Positions 53,401 through 61,868 of a stretch of DNA of 64,000 bases are shown one piece after another (positions within the stretch are counted from its first letter, which is position 1; each line of letters starts with the position of its first letter). The DNA is from Pseudomonas sp. ok272. GTDB lineage: Bacteria > Pseudomonadota > Gammaproteobacteria > Pseudomonadales > Pseudomonadaceae. The notes under the pieces are model-generated. The model was not told the DNA's origin and did not search any database. It worked only from the letters and a program-made list of their open reading frames with translations. Where the stretch lies: the NCBI RefSeq assembly GCF_900109995.1, contig NZ_FOCB01000016.1:48351-112350 (forward strand), read 5' to 3'. The position numbers and the translations under genes were made by a program.

Positions 53401-53439
53401 CGTTCAGGTGAAATCAAGCAATTACTCAGGGAGTAGGTC

Positions 53440-54327
53440 ATGAGCATCAATCAATTCGCTTACGCGGTAGTCGAGTCCACCGATGTTGAAAAGTGGCGCT
53501 TCTTTGGCACCCAGATCATCGGCCTGGCCGAGGAGTCGGGTGAGGATGGCGCGCTGTATCTGAAGGCCGATGGCCGCCGTTATCGCATCCTGGTGGTGCC
53601 GGGGGAGCGGGACCGCTTTTATGCAGCAGGCTGGGAGACTGCCTCCGAGGAGAAGTATCTGGCGTCTAGAGAATCGCTCGCCAGGGCTGGGGTGGAGATC
53701 ATCGAGTCGACACCGCTGGATCGGCAGCTGCGTTGCGTTACCGGGATGTTCTCCTTCCTGGACCCGTCCGGGAACCGGCAGGAGGTGACCTGGGGACCGA
53801 TCTCAGACTTCGTGCGCTTCGTTTCGCCAGTCGGCGTCGAGCGTTTCGTCACCGGTCCGATGGGCATGGGGCACGTGGTGCTGCCGTCAATGAAGTTCGA
53901 GGAAACGATGCAGTTCTGGAAAGAGGTCTGCGGATTCCAGCTGTCCGACATGCTGCATGTCCAGCTCTCTCCCGAGTATCTGGCGCGCATCCACTTCATG
54001 CACTGCAACCCGCGCCAGCACAGCCTGGCGCTGGCCGAGATGCCCCAGCCCAGTGGCTGCGTGCACATCATGATGGAGGTGCCCGGGCTCGATGAAGTGG
54101 GCCGCGCGCTGGACCGCATCGCCCGGCACAAGGTCCCGCTGGCGGCCACGCTTGGACGCCACGTCAACGACGATATGGTCTCGTTCTACGTCTGGACACC
54201 GGGCGGCTTCGCCCTGGAGTTCGGCTGCGGTGGCATGGTCGTGGACTGGGAGAAAGAGCACTCGGTCTTCGAAACGACCCGAGGCAGCCACTGGGGCCAT
54301 CAGTGGGCCGCTCCGTCGGCTTCTTGA
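53440..54327 (+). CDS. tesB: 3,4-DHSA extradiol dioxygenase (TesB/HsaC-like)
   Basis: A 295-residue type I two-domain vicinal-oxygen-chelate dioxygenase that meta-cleaves the catecholic A ring of 3,4-dihydroxy-9,10-seco-steroid. Fe(II) ligands are His145 (MGHVVLPS), His209 (GCVHIMMEV) and Glu260 (FALEFGCGG). The segments LGRHVNDDMVSFYVWTPGGF and HCNPRQHSLAL are characteristic of the HsaC/BphC group. Preceded by CAGGGAG. Confidence 0.95.
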   Translation: MSINQFAYAVVESTDVEKWRFFGTQIIGLAEESGEDGALYLKADGRRYRILVVPGERDRFYAAGWETASEEKYLASRESLARAGVEIIESTPLDRQLRCVTGMFSFLDPSGNRQEVTWGPISDFVRFVSPVGVERFVTGPMGMGHVVLPSMKFEETMQFWKEVCGFQLSDMLHVQLSPEYLARIHFMHCNPRQHSLALAEMPQPSGCVHIMMEVPGLDEVGRALDRIARHKVPLAATLGRHVNDDMVSFYVWTPGGFALEFGCGGMVVDWEKEHSVFETTRGSHWGHQWAAPSAS

Positions 54328-54440
54328 ATTAACGTCGCCTACTCCTGATGCAGGGCGCGCCGGGGCTTTTCGTTGTGGAACATTAGCCTGGAGCCACCGT
54401 TGCGCCAATGCTGGATTCACTACTTGGGAAGACAAGAACA

Positions 54441-55643
54441 ATGCAAACCGTCGAGATGAAACAGCCTGCCGCGGACATTCCCGGCAGCGATGAACTGATC
54501 GCCCGCGCACGGGCCATGATTCCGCTGTTGCGCGAGCGCGCCGTGCAGGGCGACGAAAACCGCAGCCTGGCGCAGGAGACCATTGCCGACCTGCAAGCCG
54601 CAGGACTGTTCCGCGTGCTGCAGCCCAAGCGCTATGGCGGCTATGAAATGAGTCCCAAGGTGTTCTACGACATCGTCATGACCCTGGCCGAAGGTGACAT
54701 GTCGGCAGGATGGGTCTACTCGGTGGTCGCGGTGCATGCATGGCAGATGGCGCTGTTCGATGACCGGGCAGCGCAGGATGTCTGGGGCAAGGACAGCAAC
54801 GTCCGGATCTCGTCGTCCTATATGCCCACCGGGCGTGCCAAGCCGGTCGAAGGCGGGTTCCTGTTCAGCGGGCGCTGGGGGTACTCCAGCGGTTGCGACC
54901 ATTGTGACTGGGTGTTCCTCGGCGGCTTGGTGGAAACGGCCGAAGGGCAACCGATCGATGCGCGCACCTGGCTGATCCCGCGCAAGGACTACGAGATTGT
55001 CGATACCTGGTATACGGCAGGCCTGAAGGGTACCGGCAGTAAGGACATTGTCATCAAGGACGTCTTTGTCCCGGATTACCGCACGCACAAGATGATCGAT
55101 GGCTTCACCTGCAACAGCCCCGGCAACCAGTTGAACACCGCGCCGTTGTATCGCATGCCGTTCGGTCAAGTGTTCAGCCGGGCGGTGTCCACGGCTTCAA
55201 TCGGGGCCTTGCGCGGGATGGTCGACAGCTTTGTGGAGACCGCCAAGACCCGGATCAACGTGGTGGGCGCCAGAACCAGCGACGACTCGGTCGCGCAGTT
55301 GGCGATCGCTGAAGCGATCAACACCATCGATGAGCTGACCCTGGTGCTCAAGCGCAATTTTGAGGCGCTCGAAGGCTACGCCGAGCGAGGCGAGGTTCCG
55401 CCCATCGAGGAACGGGTGAAGTATCGGTTCCAGGCGAGCTACCCGCCGGAGCGCATCGCGGAGATGGCTGCGCGCCTGTTCAAGGCGGCCGGCGGTGCGG
55501 CGGTCTACAGCCGAAACCCCTATGGGCGCTTCCTGGCCGACATCAACGTGTGTCGCCAGCACGCCGCCAATCAGTTCCAGATGTTCGGCACGAACTGGGC
55601 CAAGGTGCAGTTGGGCCAGCAGAGCCTGGATTTCTTCCTTTAA
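54441..55643 (+). CDS. tesA2: 3-HSA 4-hydroxylase oxygenase component (TesA2/HsaA-like)
   Basis: A 400-residue flavin-dependent monooxygenase with an acyl-CoA-dehydrogenase fold, adding a hydroxyl at C4 of 3-HSA with flavin reduced by TesA1. Family stretches: LFRVLQPKRYGGYEMSPKVF, EGDMSAGWVYSVVAVHAWQM, FSGRWGYSSGCDHCDWVFLG, GTGSKDIVIKDVFVPDYRTH and the C-terminal DINVCRQHAANQFQ. The inner ATG matches the known N-terminus better than one 11 codons upstream. The reductase gene is about 31 kb away, at the other end of the cluster. Confidence 0.94.
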   Translation: MQTVEMKQPAADIPGSDELIARARAMIPLLRERAVQGDENRSLAQETIADLQAAGLFRVLQPKRYGGYEMSPKVFYDIVMTLAEGDMSAGWVYSVVAVHAWQMALFDDRAAQDVWGKDSNVRISSSYMPTGRAKPVEGGFLFSGRWGYSSGCDHCDWVFLGGLVETAEGQPIDARTWLIPRKDYEIVDTWYTAGLKGTGSKDIVIKDVFVPDYRTHKMIDGFTCNSPGNQLNTAPLYRMPFGQVFSRAVSTASIGALRGMVDSFVETAKTRINVVGARTSDDSVAQLAIAEAINTIDELTLVLKRNFEALEGYAERGEVPPIEERVKYRFQASYPPERIAEMAARLFKAAGGAAVYSRNPYGRFLADINVCRQHAANQFQMFGTNWAKVQLGQQSLDFFL

Positions 55644-55646
55644 CGC

Positions 55647-55679
55647 CCCGAGGGTCGGGGCCCCCCCTCGACCCTCGGG
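55647..55679 (+). terminator. Strong hairpin after tesA2
   Basis: CCCGAGGGTCG pairs perfectly with CGACCCTCGGG over 11 bp, directly after the tesA2 stop. No T-run follows, so it is a weak terminator or an mRNA-stability element separating tesA2 from kshA. Confidence 0.55.
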
Positions 55680-55772
55680 TATCTCCAGCAGGCCCCGGTC
55701 TGCAACAACCCGACGGTCAGCGACGTTCACGGTCGTTAGCCTGTAAACAATAAAAACGAGTGGAGGTGTTTT

Positions 55773-56963
55773 ATGAGCAACCTGGCCAACGAGAAACCGC
55801 ACATCATCATTAGCGACCAGTGCGAACGTTTTGCCCGTGGTTGGCACTGCCTGGGGTTGAGTGAGTCGTTCCGTGATGGCAAGCCGCACACTGTCGAGGC
55901 GTTCGGCAGCAAACTGGTGGTGTTCGAGGGCGAACACAACAAGACGCTCAATGTGATCAACGCGTTTTGTCCGCACCTGGGCGGTAACCTGGGCGAGGGC
56001 ACCATCAAGGGTGACACCATCGCCTGCCCGTTCCATGACTGGCGCTGGGCCGGTGATGGCAAGTGCGCGGCCATTCCCTATGCCAAGCGCGTGCCGCCGC
56101 GCGCGCGTACCCAGAGCTTTACGACCTGCGAGGAAAACAAGCAGTTGTTCGTTTGGCACGACCCCGAGGGCAACCCGCCACCGCCGGGTGTGATCATCCC
56201 CCGCCTGGAGGGCGTTTTCAGCGATGATTGGAGCGACTGGTCCTGGTCAACCCATGAGGTCGATACGAACAGTCGGGAACTGGTCGACAACCTGGTGGAC
56301 GTCGCGCACTTCTTCTATGTGCATGGCGAGGGCTTGGGCGGCGGCAGTACCTATTTCAAGAACGTCTTCGAGGATCATTTCGCCACCCAGTACCTGGAAA
56401 TGGGGGCGCAACCGGAGCATCCCAGCTATCAGAAGGACGCGGCTTACACCGGCGACCTGAGCAAGCTGGATGGTTTCTCGCGTGGGGAAACCACCTACCA
56501 TGGCCCTTCCTACCTGGTGTCGCGGCTGTTGACCAATATCCCCGGCAGCGAGCCGATAGAAACCTACGAAATCCTTGCGCACTATCCGGTGCATGCGAAC
56601 AAGTTCGTGCTGCATATGGGCTTTATCACGCGCAACAGTGCGGTGCTGCCAGCCGAACACAATGGCGCTCGCGCCGCTGCCGTCGCCGAGGCGTATCGCG
56701 TGGGGACCCTGCAGGACGTGGCGATCTGGAAAACCAAGACGCATATCGACAATCCGCTGCTTTGCGACAGCGACGGCCCGTTGTACCAACTGCGTCGCTG
56801 GTACCAGCAGTTCTTCGAGGATGTTGCCGATATCAAGCCGGAAATGGTCGAGCGCTTCGAGGCCGAAACCGACACCCGTCACGCACAGCCAGTGTGGGAC
56901 CAGCAGGCTAGCGAAAACCTCGCTAAACGGGCGCAGTTGGAGGCTGCCAAGACGAACGGTTGA
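55773..56963 (+). CDS. kshA: 3-ketosteroid 9-alpha-hydroxylase oxygenase (KshA-like)
   Basis: A 396-residue Rieske non-haem iron oxygenase. The Rieske ligands are Cys66, His68, Cys85 and His88 (AFCPHLGG, ACPFHDWRW). The mononuclear iron segment is in LVDNLVDVAHFFYVHGE. The N-terminal RFARGWHCLGL, FGSKLVVF and the stretch IPYAKRVPPRART are hallmarks of KshA. 9-alpha-hydroxylation of 1,4-diene-3-one steroids triggers B-ring opening. GTGGAGG precedes the ATG; its reductase KshB is encoded upstream in the same strand. Confidence 0.94.
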   Translation: MSNLANEKPHIIISDQCERFARGWHCLGLSESFRDGKPHTVEAFGSKLVVFEGEHNKTLNVINAFCPHLGGNLGEGTIKGDTIACPFHDWRWAGDGKCAAIPYAKRVPPRARTQSFTTCEENKQLFVWHDPEGNPPPPGVIIPRLEGVFSDDWSDWSWSTHEVDTNSRELVDNLVDVAHFFYVHGEGLGGGSTYFKNVFEDHFATQYLEMGAQPEHPSYQKDAAYTGDLSKLDGFSRGETTYHGPSYLVSRLLTNIPGSEPIETYEILAHYPVHANKFVLHMGFITRNSAVLPAEHNGARAAAVAEAYRVGTLQDVAIWKTKTHIDNPLLCDSDGPLYQLRRWYQQFFEDVADIKPEMVERFEAETDTRHAQPVWDQQASENLAKRAQLEAAKTNG

Positions 56964-57095
56964 TAGAGGAGGGGCCCGCGTCATAGCGGCGCCCCTTTGT
57001 TCATTCCTGGCCGGTCTTTGATGCGGGACTGCGTATCGCTGCCGCTTATCCTCACGTCCACCCTCCGACAGGGGGGAGCCACATGGAGATCCACC

Positions 57096-58856
57096 ATGTC
57101 GTCCGATTTTGGCCCGCATTCACCCCAATGGTTCAGCCGCATCGAGGCTCCGGAGCGGGTCGAGAGCCCTGACCACGTCACCTGGGATGTCATCACCGAT
57201 TTCGCCGTGGTCGGCTACGGGGGCGCAGGCATCAGTGCGGCCTTGCAGGCGGCGCAGGATGGCCTGAAGGTACTGGCGGTTGACGCCTTTGGCGGCGGTG
57301 GGGCGACGGCGATGAATGGCGGCATTTTCTATGCCGGGGGTGGCACATCGATTCAGCGTACGGCGGGCGTTACCGACAGTGTCGAGGCGATGTACCGCTA
57401 CTTGAGCCTCGAGGTACAGGAGGTGGTCAGTGCGCAAACACTGCGCCGTTTCTGCGAAGGCAGCGTGGCCGATGTGGAGTGGCTGCAGGGACATGGCGTG
57501 CGGTTCGACAGCACCTACTACCCCAAGAAAACCTTCTATCCCCCTTCCGGCTATTTCCTTTATCACTCCGACAGCTCACTGGCCGAGACCTGTGCGGCGG
57601 TTGCCAAGCCTGCACCCCGGGGGCACAAGTATTGGCATCCGCCGGTCAACCAGGCCGTCGGCTTCGGAGTGCATCTGACCGAGCCGCTGCAGCACCAGGC
57701 GCACCTTCGGGGCGTGGCGTTCTGGCCGCGAACCGAAGCCCGGCGCCTGGTGCTTTGCGCCAGCGGTGAAGTGATCGGGCTGGTGGTCATCCGAATGCCA
57801 CCCGATTCGCCGCATACCCAGGCGTACATCCACGCGCAGGAGAAAGCCCGGCAACTGTTGCAGAAGCTTCCCTCATCGATGCCGGGCTTCGCGCGCCTGG
57901 AGCGCAAGGCCGAACGTTACTGGCGCGAGGCTGACGAATTGCAGCGCCAACATGGGATCGTTCAGCGTATCCGGGCGACACGTGGTGTCTGCCTGAGTGC
58001 CGGCGGGTTTATCTGGAACCGACAGATGCTTGCCTCCCATGCCCCCAAATACACCTCCAATATGGCGATGGGCTCTCCCGGTGGCGACAACGGCAGCGGT
58101 ATACGCCTGGGGCAGAGCGTAGGCGCCGAAGCCGCGCTGATGGAGCGGGTGAGCAGTTGGCGCTTCATCAACCCACCCGCTCAGTGGCCCAAGGGAATTC
58201 TCGTCAACAGCCAGGGCCAGCGCTTTGTGAACGAGGAACTCTATGGCGCCGCTATTGGCTTCGAGATGAACGAGCACCAGCAGGGCAAAGGCTACATCAT
58301 CCTCGACCGGACGCTTTATCGCGGCGCCTGGAAGGCGGCAGTGCGGGAGAACCTGTTCCCCTTCATGCGCCTGCCACTGGTGCTGGCACTGCTCTTCCAA
58401 ACCCGCAAGGCGCGCACCCTGGAAGGCCTGTGCAAGAAACTCGGGATGCCAGCGGCCAGCCTTCTGGACGCCGTGGCCCACTACAACCGGGCCGCCGGAG
58501 GGGCAGAACCCGATGCGTTCGGTAAGAGCCGCTCGGAATGCCACGCACTCAGCGACGCGCCGTTCTACGCCGTGGATGTCTCGGCCTCCAGCACCTTGTT
58601 CCCATGCTCCGCCATGACGGTAGGCGGGCTGCGGGTCGATGAGGGCAGCGGCCAGGTATTGCGCGCGGATGGCACTCGAATCACCGGCCTGTACGCGGCA
58701 GGACGAACGGCAATCGGACTGCCATCGAACCTGTATGTGAGCGGACTGTCTGCCGCCGACTGCGTGTTCTCCGGCCGCCGTGCGGCCCGGCATGCCAGTA
58801 GCCAGACGAACCGGGAACCCGCCAGTAACGATCACGGGATTTCGGTGACACCGTAA
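57096..58856 (+). CDS. tesI: 3-oxo-5-alpha-steroid 4-dehydrogenase (TesI/Kst4D-like)
   Basis: A 586-residue FAD-dependent dehydrogenase. FAD motif GYGGAG at 40-45, followed by DAFGGGGATAMNGGIFYAGG. The C-terminal GLYAAGRTAIGLPSNLYVSG and LSAADCVFSGRRAA are the signature of the delta4-dehydrogenase branch, which differs from the YPGAGGT ending of delta1-enzymes such as TesH. It would convert 5-alpha-reduced steroids to 4-enes. GGAG lies seven bases before the ATG. Last gene of the cluster, ending only 22 bases before an IS66-type palindrome. Confidence 0.92.
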   Translation: MSSDFGPHSPQWFSRIEAPERVESPDHVTWDVITDFAVVGYGGAGISAALQAAQDGLKVLAVDAFGGGGATAMNGGIFYAGGGTSIQRTAGVTDSVEAMYRYLSLEVQEVVSAQTLRRFCEGSVADVEWLQGHGVRFDSTYYPKKTFYPPSGYFLYHSDSSLAETCAAVAKPAPRGHKYWHPPVNQAVGFGVHLTEPLQHQAHLRGVAFWPRTEARRLVLCASGEVIGLVVIRMPPDSPHTQAYIHAQEKARQLLQKLPSSMPGFARLERKAERYWREADELQRQHGIVQRIRATRGVCLSAGGFIWNRQMLASHAPKYTSNMAMGSPGGDNGSGIRLGQSVGAEAALMERVSSWRFINPPAQWPKGILVNSQGQRFVNEELYGAAIGFEMNEHQQGKGYIILDRTLYRGAWKAAVRENLFPFMRLPLVLALLFQTRKARTLEGLCKKLGMPAASLLDAVAHYNRAAGGAEPDAFGKSRSECHALSDAPFYAVDVSASSTLFPCSAMTVGGLRVDEGSGQVLRADGTRITGLYAAGRTAIGLPSNLYVSGLSAADCVFSGRRAARHASSQTNREPASNDHGISVTP

Positions 58857-58878
58857 AGGGAGGTATTGGCCGCACGTT

Positions 58879-58933
58879 TGTAAGCGCTCCATGAACCCCA
58901 CCTTTAAAATGTGGGGTTCATGGAGCGCTTACA
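58879..58933. mobile_element. Back-to-back IS66-type ends (55-bp palindromic relic)
   Basis: Perfect 23-bp arms (58879-58901 and 58911-58933) enclose nine AT-rich bases. Each arm, read inward, begins GTAAGCGCTCCAT and closely matches the IS66 terminal repeat at 63641. It is therefore both ends of an IS66-family element with the interior lost, or a tiny non-autonomous derivative. No 8-bp target duplication is seen at its edges. Confidence 0.75.
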
Positions 58934-59347
58934 TTTGGAATACCCAAACGGCTGGAACTCAGAAAACCTCTGCGGAGCCCAGTAGCCCTTAAACCCTTGA
59001 TTTCACTCGATTTCAGGCACAAAAAAAGACGCCCTTGGACGTCTTTAGATGTTTGTTTGGTGGGCCGGGGTAATCTGAATCTGCTCGGTAAGTTATTGAT
59101 TTATAAAATTAATAACTATTTAAATTTTTAGTTGGAATACCAATTGGAATACTGCACTCCACTTGACTAGCCATTTGCATTCGATTTGATCAGCAAGCTT
59201 CGTAACCATGATTGGCAGTGGACTGCCCTTAGCTGCCTGTCAGCACTGGCAAAAACCAGCCATAAGCGGACTTCGAATGAATCTAGGAAGCCCGCCATCG
59301 CAATCCCTCTCGTCCACGCCGCGATGCATCGTGGTAAATAGCCGGCC
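58934..59347. other. AT-rich junction region without genes
   Basis: No coding frame is supported. It contains a hairpin described separately and AT-rich stretches near 59100-59150 (attgatttataaaattaata), and it marks the change from the GC-rich steroid cluster to the accessory region. Confidence 0.5.
59021..59046 (-). terminator. Intrinsic terminator for minus-strand transcription
   Basis: AAAGACG and CGTCTTT form the stem; on the minus strand it is followed by a run of seven T residues. It could end the TIR-GNAT transcript arriving from the right. Confidence 0.65.
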
Positions 59348-60025
59348 TTAAACAGGCTCTTGTGCTTTAGACCGCCGGGTCTCCAAGAATTCTTTGGCAC
59401 GGGTCTTCATCTTTGTAATTTGCACTTGAAACCGTTTGTCAGCGTGTTTGAGGTCTCGTTTGTTGGTCTTTTCCATGGCTTCCCTGAAGGCTCTTTCTAC
59501 AACTTCCAAACGCATCAGATCCATGGGCTCGACTACTGGAGTTATGCCCTTCGGTTTACCGATAAACATCACTACTTGCGTTTCACGAACGTCAGCAGGC
59601 ATAAACCCGAACCGCTCGTAGATCTTCACCATTGACGGGTCGCAGGACAGGGCAAGAGTAGACGATATGTCCATTACAGAGTTCATCATCTGAGTCATCG
59701 CACCCTTACGACGGAACCGCCTATGCACGGAGGTGTAGTAGATATTGCATTCAAGGACGTCAGTCATAACCAGTCCGAAAAGCAAAAAACCTATTACTTG
59801 GCCATCCACTGTCGCTGCCGTGAGTACCTCAATTTGAGGGAAGTCGTGACGAGTAATATATGTTCGAATTTCCTCGACAATAAGCGCTCTATAACCGTCG
59901 TAGAGTGGGTGCTCTAGCGGGGGGCGGGTCATGCTCAAAGAGGTGGCGTTGTCGCTCACTAACTCAAGTATCGTTTGGCATGCCGCTGGTGCAACAGGTG
60001 TGGAGTAGCGAGCAATCGTTAACAT
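59348..60025 (-). CDS. GNAT-family N-acetyltransferase
   Basis: A 225-residue protein with a GNAT core (about residues 10-160): QIEVLTAATVDGQVIGFLLF, then YYTSVHRRFRRKGAMTQMMN, whose RRxGxxxxM resembles the acetyl-CoA pyrophosphate loop (Q/RxxGxG/A), and MVKIYERFGFMPADVRETQV as the last strand pair. A lysine/arginine-rich tail of about 60 residues follows. AAGG precedes the ATG. It is 58 bases downstream of the TIR-like gene on the same strand, so the two are probably one operon. Confidence 0.8.
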   Translation of the reverse strand: MLTIARYSTPVAPAACQTILELVSDNATSLSMTRPPLEHPLYDGYRALIVEEIRTYITRHDFPQIEVLTAATVDGQVIGFLLFGLVMTDVLECNIYYTSVHRRFRRKGAMTQMMNSVMDISSTLALSCDPSMVKIYERFGFMPADVRETQVVMFIGKPKGITPVVEPMDLMRLEVVERAFREAMEKTNKRDLKHADKRFQVQITKMKTRAKEFLETRRSKAQEPV

Positions 60026-60083
60026 AAGAACCTTACAGGATGACTGTTGCAGTTAAATATCTAGAGAGCTATTACTTCAGCCA

Positions 60084-60935
60084 CTACCAACTAGTCACTT
60101 CGTAACCGCACACCCTAAGTTCTTTGACGATTTCTCGCTGCCAAGCCCCTGTTGGGTCTAGATTTACATAGATTACGCCATTGATGTCGTTAGGTGTTTC
60201 GATGTTCCCCTTCACCAAGGCACAAACATTTTCCCGCCCGAGCTTCGCCATCAAATAGCCGTGCTCGAATACAACATTCTGTCGTGCTCTGTCTCTTGGG
60301 CCAACCACTTGTTTTTCATGATGCCCCCGGCCCTGATCACACGGTGTATAGAGCACAATGGCAAAGTCAGCTTCGCCAGAGTAGTGCTCAATTTTTTCAA
60401 TAATGGTTCGCCCACCACTCGCCTGTTCGTGAAGAATAATCGACTTTAGCCCGATGCTTTCAACGAAACGACTGACTTCTTGTTTAACCTCGTTATCCCG
60501 TCCGTGTACGATGAACACATTCCGTTTGTTCCTTGCAATTTTGGTACTACCAGAGGCGTCGTGAACTGGAATAGGAAAAACATTTATATTTTGGGGCAGC
60601 GGCAGGGCATTGAATGCAGCAGATTGCTGGTTTGGTGCCGCCACAGCGCCGAATTCAAGTTCGTCAAGTAACTGAGTAAATTGTTGCGACAGGTAAGTTC
60701 TTCGTTCAGCATATGTGCTGAATTTCGGCTGGATAAAGCCCCAGAACGATTCAAGGTCTCTGTGGTGCTTTAGCCATGCAGGGAGCCGAATCGCGATATC
60801 GTTGTCATTAAGCAGCTCGTGGCGGAGTTGCTGATATTCACTCGAGTCAGCAGGTTTTCCTGTAGCGTGAGCGATCAGCAAATTTTGTAAATAGCTGACC
60901 TTGTCGAATCGCGTTTCTAAGTAATTCAAGCTCAT
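60084..60935 (-). CDS. TIR-like (PF10137/CAP12-type) domain protein, putative NAD-degrading defence effector
   Basis: A 283-residue protein. Residues 138-280 match the TIR-like family found in bacterial anti-phage effectors: NVFIVHGRDNEVKQEVSRFV, SIILHEQASGGRTIIEKIEH, FAIVLYTPCDQG, then ARQNVVFEHGYLMAKLGREN with Glu224 as the expected catalytic residue, and NDINGVIYVNLD. The N-terminal 130 residues are a separate helical region of unknown function (LRHELLNDNDIAIRLPAWL, FWGFIQPKFSTYAERRTYL). Relatives consume NAD+ when activated, killing infected cells. No cyclic-nucleotide synthase is nearby. Start by best local ribosome site; an upstream extension is possible. Confidence 0.88.
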   Translation of the reverse strand: MSLNYLETRFDKVSYLQNLLIAHATGKPADSSEYQQLRHELLNDNDIAIRLPAWLKHHRDLESFWGFIQPKFSTYAERRTYLSQQFTQLLDELEFGAVAAPNQQSAAFNALPLPQNINVFPIPVHDASGSTKIARNKRNVFIVHGRDNEVKQEVSRFVESIGLKSIILHEQASGGRTIIEKIEHYSGEADFAIVLYTPCDQGRGHHEKQVVGPRDRARQNVVFEHGYLMAKLGRENVCALVKGNIETPNDINGVIYVNLDPTGAWQREIVKELRVCGYEVTSW

Positions 60936-61588
60936 CAAACGAATTCCATTCTCGGTGATGCCAGTGGGCAGCAAAATGCACGGCAACCTCAGCCACAGCA
61001 CAGACCCGCGCAAGTCGGAAACGCTACAGTTTTGCCACTACTCTGTCCATCATGTGCATATAAGTGGCCGAAAGACTGCCCATATACCTCATCCACATTC
61101 GACGGCGTAGGTCTGCAGAATTTTGTTCAACTCTCGGTGCCGCAGTAGAACGCGACCAAGCTAGCCACTGTACGAAACCCTGTGAAACCCAACCGACGCT
61201 GCTTGTGAGCCCAGATATTGCACCTCAAGCTCAACGATCAGGACGCGCTCCATAGTGATCCAGTGGCGGGATTACCCTGGGTTCCTTATAGTTCAGTACC
61301 TCGCGGTCATCCGGCGTCTTCACGGTACAACTGCACTCCGTCGACGTGGCGAAGCAGAACCCAGAGATGCCGAAGATCCCAATGAATTTTACCCCGCTGG
61401 TGGAGCGCGCGCAGGCCTTATGTCGTCGCTGAATTGTTGTGCAACCTCTGGTTAATCGCTGGACCTCTCCTCTTTTGGTCTAGTCTGGCGAGAAACGATA
61501 AGCCGGTCGTTATGTTCCTTCGCTCACTGCCATGAAAGGTGCGCAGCTGGCGGGTTGCTAGGTTGCTGTAGCGGTTCAAGAGCCGAAG
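60936..61588. other. Region without a supported gene
   Basis: Two short plus-strand frames (61064-61255 and 61255-61455) have no recognisable content or ribosome sites. The promoter of the minus-strand TIR-like gene should lie near 60940-61050. Confidence 0.4.
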
Positions 61589-61732
61589 ATGGACGGAGAG
61601 GTTCCCGAATTTGAGAGTTTGACGCCGGTGGAGTGGAGGGTCGTCCAGTATTACCGCGGCCTGTATAAGCAGGACCGGGAATGGATATTACGGATGTTGT
61701 CCGCGCTGGTGGAGCAAACGGTACGTGAGTGA
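61589..61732 (+). CDS. Small hypothetical protein (47 residues)
   Basis: Encodes a 47-residue acidic, aromatic-rich helical peptide (FESLTPVEWRVVQYYRGLYK, QDREWILRMLSALVEQT). The composition and amphipathic pattern look protein-like and recall the C-terminal helices of small phage or plasmid regulators, but no family is claimed. The ribosome site is weak. It may be the remnant of a longer gene, since the frame stays open only ten codons upstream. Confidence 0.4.
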   Translation: MDGEVPEFESLTPVEWRVVQYYRGLYKQDREWILRMLSALVEQTVRE

Positions 61733-61868
61733 TTGATAACGGCTGGCTAGGTGCTGGCCACAAAGCCCCGCCAGGTGGTGGGGTCTTGGTCCTAAGCCTG
61801 ATCTACAGGTGCTCTAAATAAGGGCGAGACCAAGGAAGGCAGACTAATAAGTAAAAGGGCTGGGGCAC

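Noticed and set aside
58872..58941. Target-site duplication around the IS66 palindrome
   Set aside because: The eight bases on the left (gcacgttt) and right (atttggaa) do not match.
59055..59090. Sequence tttggtgggccggggtaatc resembling the 3' end of a tRNA on the minus strand (GGCCCACCA), possibly an att site
   Set aside because: The expected T-loop and T-stem do not pair, and no tRNA body can be folded upstream. No integrase gene is nearby, so an attachment site cannot be supported.
61064..61455. Two short plus-strand frames upstream of the two-gene module
   Set aside because: No ribosome sites, biased composition and no recognisable protein character.
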